Shown: one piece after another, positions 59,401 to 64,000 of the stretch | How positions within the stretch are numbered: the first letter of the stretch is position 1 | Layout: each line of letters opens with the position of its first letter | NCBI RefSeq assembly: GCF_964355755.1 | Contig: NC_092674.1 | Location: 30,554,001 to 30,618,000, forward strand | Source: Antedon mediterranea | Lineage: Eukaryota; Echinodermata; Crinoidea; Comatulida; Antedonidae | Length of the DNA stretch: 64,000 nt | Direction: 5' to 3' | Notes under the pieces: generated by a model | Databases searched by the model: none | Told to the model about the DNA's origin: nothing | What the model saw: the letters and a program-made list of their open reading frames with translations, nothing else | Program-made: the position numbers and the translations under genes

Positions 59401-61034
59401 TCACAATAATAACACCTATGTTTGTTACATAATGTAATTTCATGGCCAGGCTCACTAATGCATTTAAAAATCAGCGATTAATGATACAAAAAGGAGTTTT
59501 TAAAATATGATATACAACATATGGTTTATTATACAATTGGAGGCTGGCTTATCATTTCCTTTACAACATATTGGGTGAACATGCTTTATATGCATTTACA
59601 GACTGTGAATGTGGAAGTGTCGAACATAAACAATGTGTATGATTACTAGTACTACCTCAAAAAGCTTGCTAAATAATGGCATAAACAGGTTTACAGTACA
59701 CACAATTTAGTACTGCAGTAGAAAGATATCAATGCACGAACATTAATTAGAGCAGTACATAAGGTGGATTAACCACCTGATTAATTATTATCAGCATTAC
59801 AATAACAAAAATAATGTTTTCACATTAAATATATGCCACCATCTTTTCCTGCATGTGTTTATCATATGCCTTCAACATCAAGAAACTGGCCAATTATCAT
59901 GCTAAATATATACAGTACAGTAAACTAACTCTCTTTTTTTTTGTCCTTAGAGGGTGAAGTAAAAAGAGTCAAGAGTTAAGCTCGTTTTCCATTACTGAAT
60001 ATATTCGCACGAATCGAACATTCTTTATTATGTTATGATTGGTTGCGTATTATTTCACACTTTCGATTCGCCCGAATAAATTTGCCTAGTGGAAAACCGG
60101 CTTTATAAACCTGATTGATTTTTCCTTCCACACCAACACACCAGAGTTTTGCTTTTGGTGTGAAAGGGGTACACCCTGTAGGTCAGGATTGAACCAAGGG
60201 CCCTGGGATTGAAAGGCAAGCTACAGAGACTACTTGTTAACACTACACCAAATTACTAACCTGCGCAACCATTTCATAATTCCAGAAGCATGCATAATGT
60301 AAAGGTGTATTTCCATGTTCATTGATAGCATTGATATCTGCCTTAGAGTTGATAAGCTGCAGGTAAAAGAGGATTTAGGAGTACATACTAAATATATGCA
60401 TTAGGCAACCACTTAAGTACTTCGTTTATGATGTTTATAATCCACAATGATGCTGGAAACAAAGCTTGTTGCTTACATTACATGTACAGTAATAATTAAT
60501 TTATAATTTTAAAATTTAAATTTATGTACTGTACATGATAATATAAAAATAATTTATTCAAATAATATTAACCAATTTGCATAGGCCTAATGGGGGTACA
60601 GTATTCTGTTCAGTGTTCTGTCAGTGCATCAATTACAATAAAAATATTGAAAATAAAAACTCTAAATAAAAACATAGACACTGAATGAATAATCTCATAA
60701 TTGTTAATAACATGTTTTGATCCCGAATTTTGGGAAAGCATTTAGGGTGCTGTGAATATGGGTTCTTCCAAACAATACCCAGAAGCCCCTTTCCAACTTC
60801 AACTTGAATCCACACATAAATTAAATAATAATTAATGTTATTTGATTGTTCAACTAATTGATGAATACCCTCATAACGATTTCATCATGTCCATGGGCAG
60901 CAGCCAGATGTAATGATGTATCATCTCCCATATTGGTAGAGTTTATTTTAGCACCTCTAGCTAACAACATGTCAACGATGCCGGTACGTCCCTCCTTGGA
61001 GGCCCAATGCAATGCGCTGAATCGGTGATCATCA
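56470..61034 (-). CDS. ILK: Integrin-linked kinase (first coding exon outside the window)
   Basis: Exons in order: 60869-61034, 60261-60356, 59182-59278, 58716-58796, 58510-58595, 57862-58099, 57544-57665, 57218-57317, 56879-57009, 56470-56619, all junctions in phase. The N-terminal part is ankyrin repeats ([57 protein letters not shown]). Next come the linker ([10 protein letters not shown]) and the pseudokinase domain ([10 protein letters not shown] with its lysine, [15 protein letters not shown]). As in ILK generally there is no HRD (FYLNSKNVM) and the DFG position reads MAD. The C-lobe has [13 protein letters not shown] and [21 protein letters not shown]. The protein scaffolds integrin-PINCH-parvin adhesions. 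The first exon here starts with the third base of a codon, so the N-terminal ~30 residues must come from upstream. I could not find that exon up to 64000. Confidence 0.96.
58428..58472. mobile_element. Minimal MITE family 2 (termini only)
   Basis: AAGCTCTGTCTACTAAACTA runs straight into GTTTGATAGTGTAGACAGAG and CTTTA, leaving both ends of the family with no interior. It lies in an ILK intron. Confidence 0.7.
59985..60110. mobile_element. MITE family 3, copy in ILK intron
   Basis: Left AGCTCGTTTTCCATTACTGA and right CTAGTGGAAAACCGGCTTTA ends with inverted internal ATATTCGCACGAATCGAAC and TTCGATTCGCCCGAATAAA. Related ends occur at ~35030 and 40535-40650. Confidence 0.65.
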
Positions 61035-61084
61035 CTAAAACAAAATCATCGTCAATGGGTAATTTTTATTCCAAATATTTCAAA

Positions 61085-61260
61085 TATATATTAGCACTTG
61101 CACTGATGAAGGGCAAAGCCCGAAAGCTCTGTTAACTTTTCTGGCTGTTTTACTTATTGTTTTGATTTAGCTTTTCGGTTTTTTTTTTGTATCTCCATTG
61201 AGATCCAGCCACTGATACCCACAGCATTGTCATTTTTCAGTGCTTATTTTTTTTGTATCT
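61085..61260. repeat. Dispersed repeat (copy 2, inverted), partly doubled
   Basis: Reverse complement of 50170-50330. The segment TTTTGTATCTCCATTGAGAT plus CCAGCCACTGATACCCACAG is repeated at 61186 and 61251. Confidence 0.75.
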
Positions 61261-62282
61261 CCATTGAGATCCAGCCACTGATACCCACAGTTGTCATTTT
61301 TATTATTACGCCCGTCAGGGATGTCACCACGCTGGTCGGCGCTGGTCGGCCCCGACCAGCACTCAACATTTCCGACCAGGATTTACAGGCTGCCGACCAC
61401 CACTATTTTAATCATTTACGATATTTATATTAGGCCTAGGCCTAACTAAAATTCGTACTAAAACATTTTACCTAGCACATCGTTAATAACAGACAAGCTA
61501 GCCTCATATAGATAAGACAAAAGACTACAGCAAATGTTTCCGTGGTTACGTACGTTACTTTATTTGTAACACAACACCAGGCCTACCCTGCCCTGGTATT
61601 CATTGTTACAGCTTGTGAGTCATGGCGAACAACGTGCTACACAGCACAGTGTACAACTACAAGTTTAAAGTTCACATAGCGACCATTCAAGCGTTTTATT
61701 TTGCACAGATTAAAAATACAAACAAGTACGCAGTAATTAAAAATGTGCAACTACATAGACCCAAACGAAATCATTTTTAATTGCTGAATGTTTTGTCACC
61801 CTGCTTTAATTATATTATGTTACTAGTTTTACATTTTTGTACTCTACGAACTATTAAAAAAAATAAAAAACATGCGCATGGTTCAGTGAGACCGGGCAAG
61901 TTCGTTCGTTTATGATCGCCGAGCATGGTACAATAATTACACGTCCCTGGGATAACTTCAGGTTGCTGAACTTCAGTTAACCCATAAACACGTGTCTGTT
62001 CTTGCCGGTGTAAGATTGAATTGTGTCCAGCATTCAAAAGTGTCCGGGTGGACACTTTTCAGCATTGGATAGTGTCCAGTTGCATGTTTCAACGGGTTCG
62101 TGGGCGTTTTTCAACAATTTAATGCTGTCCGGCCCGTTTAATAATGTCTGACCCATGGATTGAAATGCGTCCACTATTAAATACTGTATCATACGTTTTA
62201 TGATAGGTGGTTGTTTTTATCACGCCTGTACTTGACTTGTCTTCTTTTAATAACCAATAATACTTAATGATGCCAAACAAAT

Positions 62283-64000
62283 TTTTTTTTCTAATTAAAG
62301 ATCGCTTTGCCTAAACACCTCCAATTAGGGACCATTATATTATTTGGTATGTGAAAAGACAAGAAGAATAAATAATTGTTAAGTATGTGACAAAAACAAG
62401 TAAATGAAGTGGTCCTCTTCCAATTAAAAATCACTTTACCTAAAACACCTCCAATTAGCGACCATTTTATTATTTAGTATTAATAAAGCAAGAAGAATAT
62501 ATAGTTATTAATTATGTGACAAAAAACAAGTAATTGTACTGGACCTCTTTCAATAAAGGACCACTTTACTTAAAACACCTCCAATTAGCGACCATTTTAT
62601 TAATTGGTATGAGTAAAGACAATAATAATTAATAGTTTTAATTATGTGACAAAATTAAGTAACTGTCTGACTGGTCCGCTTCCAATTAAAGATCACTTTA
62701 CTTTAAGACACCTCTAATTAGTGACCATTTTTATTAATTGGTATGAGTAAATACAAGAAGAATACATAGTTTTAATTATGTGACAAAATTAAGTAAATGT
62801 ACTGGTCCGCTTCCAATTAAAGGTCACTTTACTTTAAGACACCTCTAATTAGCGACCATTTTATTAATTGGTAGGAGTAAATACAAGAAGAATACATAGT
62901 TTTAATTATGATAGTGACAAAATTAAGTAACTGTACTAGTCCTCTTCCAGTTATAGATCACTTTACTTAATGAAACCTCCAATTAGCGACCATTATATTA
63001 TTTAGTATTAATAAAGCAAGAAGAATATGTAGTTATTAATTATGTGACAAAAAACAAGTAATTGTACTGGTCCTCTTTCAATAAAGGACCACTTTACTTA
63101 AAACACCTCCAATTAGCGACCATTTTATTAATTGGTATGAGTAAAGACAATAATAATTAATAGTTTTAATTATGTGACAAAATTAAGTAACTGTACTGAC
63201 TGGTCCGCTTCCAATTAAAGATCACTTTACTTTAAGACACCTCTAATTAGTGACCATTTTTATTAATTGGTATGAGTAAAGGCAAGAATAATTAATAGTT
63301 TAATTATGTGACAAAATTAAGTAAATGTACTGGTCCGCTTCCAATTAAAGGTCACTTTACTTTAAGACACCTCTAATTAGCGACCATTTTATTAATTGGT
63401 AGGAGTAAATACAAGAAGAATACATAGTTTTAATTATGATAGTGACAAAATTAAGTAACTGTACTAGTCCTCTTCCAGTTATAGATCACTTTACTTAAAG
63501 AAACCTCCAATTAGCGACCATTATATTATTTAGTATGAATAAAGACAAAAAGAATACATAGTTTTAATTTTGTGACAAAAACAAGTAATATTGTACTGGT
63601 CCTCTTCCATTAAAAACCACTTTACTTATAGACACCTCCAATTAGCGACCATTTTATCAATTGGTATGAGTAAAGACAATAATAATTAATAGTTTTAATT
63701 ATGTGACAAAATTAAGTAAATGTACTGGTCCGCTTCCAATTAAAGGTCACTTTACTTTAAGACACCTCTGATTAGTGACCATTTTTATTAATTGGTATGA
63801 GTAAAGACAATAATAATTAATAGTTTTAATTATGTGACAAAATTAAGTAACTGTACTGGTCCGCTTCCAATTAAAGATCACTTTACTTTAAGACACCTCT
63901 AATTAGTGACCATTTTTATTAATTGGTATGAGTAAAGGCAAGAATAATTAATAGTTTAATTATGTGACAAAATTAAGTAAATGTACTGGTCCTCTTCCAA
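62283..64000. repeat. ~130-bp satellite in the presumed ILK intron 1, running off the window
   Basis: About 13 units, each with CACCTC(C/T)AATTAGCGACCATT, ATTAATTGGTATGAGTAAA, TTTTAATTATGTGAC and TACTGGTCC(T/G)CTTCCAATTA. Variant units recur roughly every four repeats (for example the GATAGTGACAAAATTAAG form at ~62910 and ~63437), giving a ~525-bp higher-order period. Positions 61300-62280 hold no recognisable gene. Confidence 0.92.

Noticed and set aside
61035-64000. Search for ILK coding exon 1
   Set aside because: No donor preceded by a sequence like the family's N-terminal ankyrin start was found, so it is reported as outside the window.

Overview
The window is animal nuclear DNA: AT-rich, with spliced genes that use GT-AG introns, many dispersed transposon remnants and many minisatellites. 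Recognisable orthologs (POLR1D, VAMP7, ILK), an intron-poor secreted C-type lectin, transmembrane collagens, the frequent TAGGCCTA motif and a short repeat of a type I associate with echinoderm genomes suggest a marine deuterostome, probably an echinoderm. The species cannot be fixed from the sequence alone.

Layout. (1) 0.7-7.0 kb: collagen gene A, minus strand, ten coding exons encoding a type II membrane protein with a Gly-X-Y domain and a C-terminal EGF-like domain. It carries a 4-bp frameshift relative to its paralog and a tandemly doubled promoter. (2) 7.9-14.4 kb: a plus-strand secreted C-type lectin whose single intron is filled by three head-to-tail Helitron-like elements and whose 3' UTR is a minisatellite. 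(3) 15.0-28.2 kb: collagen gene B, an intact 517-codon paralog of A. Its intron 2 is swollen to 6.8 kb by about 200 copies of a 26-bp repeat, interrupted by a fourth Helitron. (4) 29.2-38.9 kb: collagen gene C, a third membrane collagen of 505 residues with no EGF domain. (5) 39-46.8 kb: gene-poor DNA with repeats. (6) 47.0-48.7 kb: POLR1D (minus), head to head with VAMP7 (49.6-54.1 kb, plus). (7) 56.5-61.0 kb: ILK, minus strand, lacking only its first coding exon, which must lie beyond the right edge. The putative ILK intron 1 holds a 130-bp satellite that runs off the window.

The most unusual signal is in gene B intron 2. The 26-bp satellite is an in-place amplification of the exon 2/intron 2 junction, so every unit carries a consensus 5' splice site. 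Gene A has exactly one copy of the same segment at the orthologous place. A smaller independent case occurs in POLR1D, where four 60-62-bp units each repeat the end of exon 4 with its splice donor.

The gene models were built by hand from exon phase. Genes B, C, POLR1D, VAMP7 and the lectin each sum to an exact multiple of three with all junctions in phase, which is strong internal support. Nothing here was checked against a database or transcripts.
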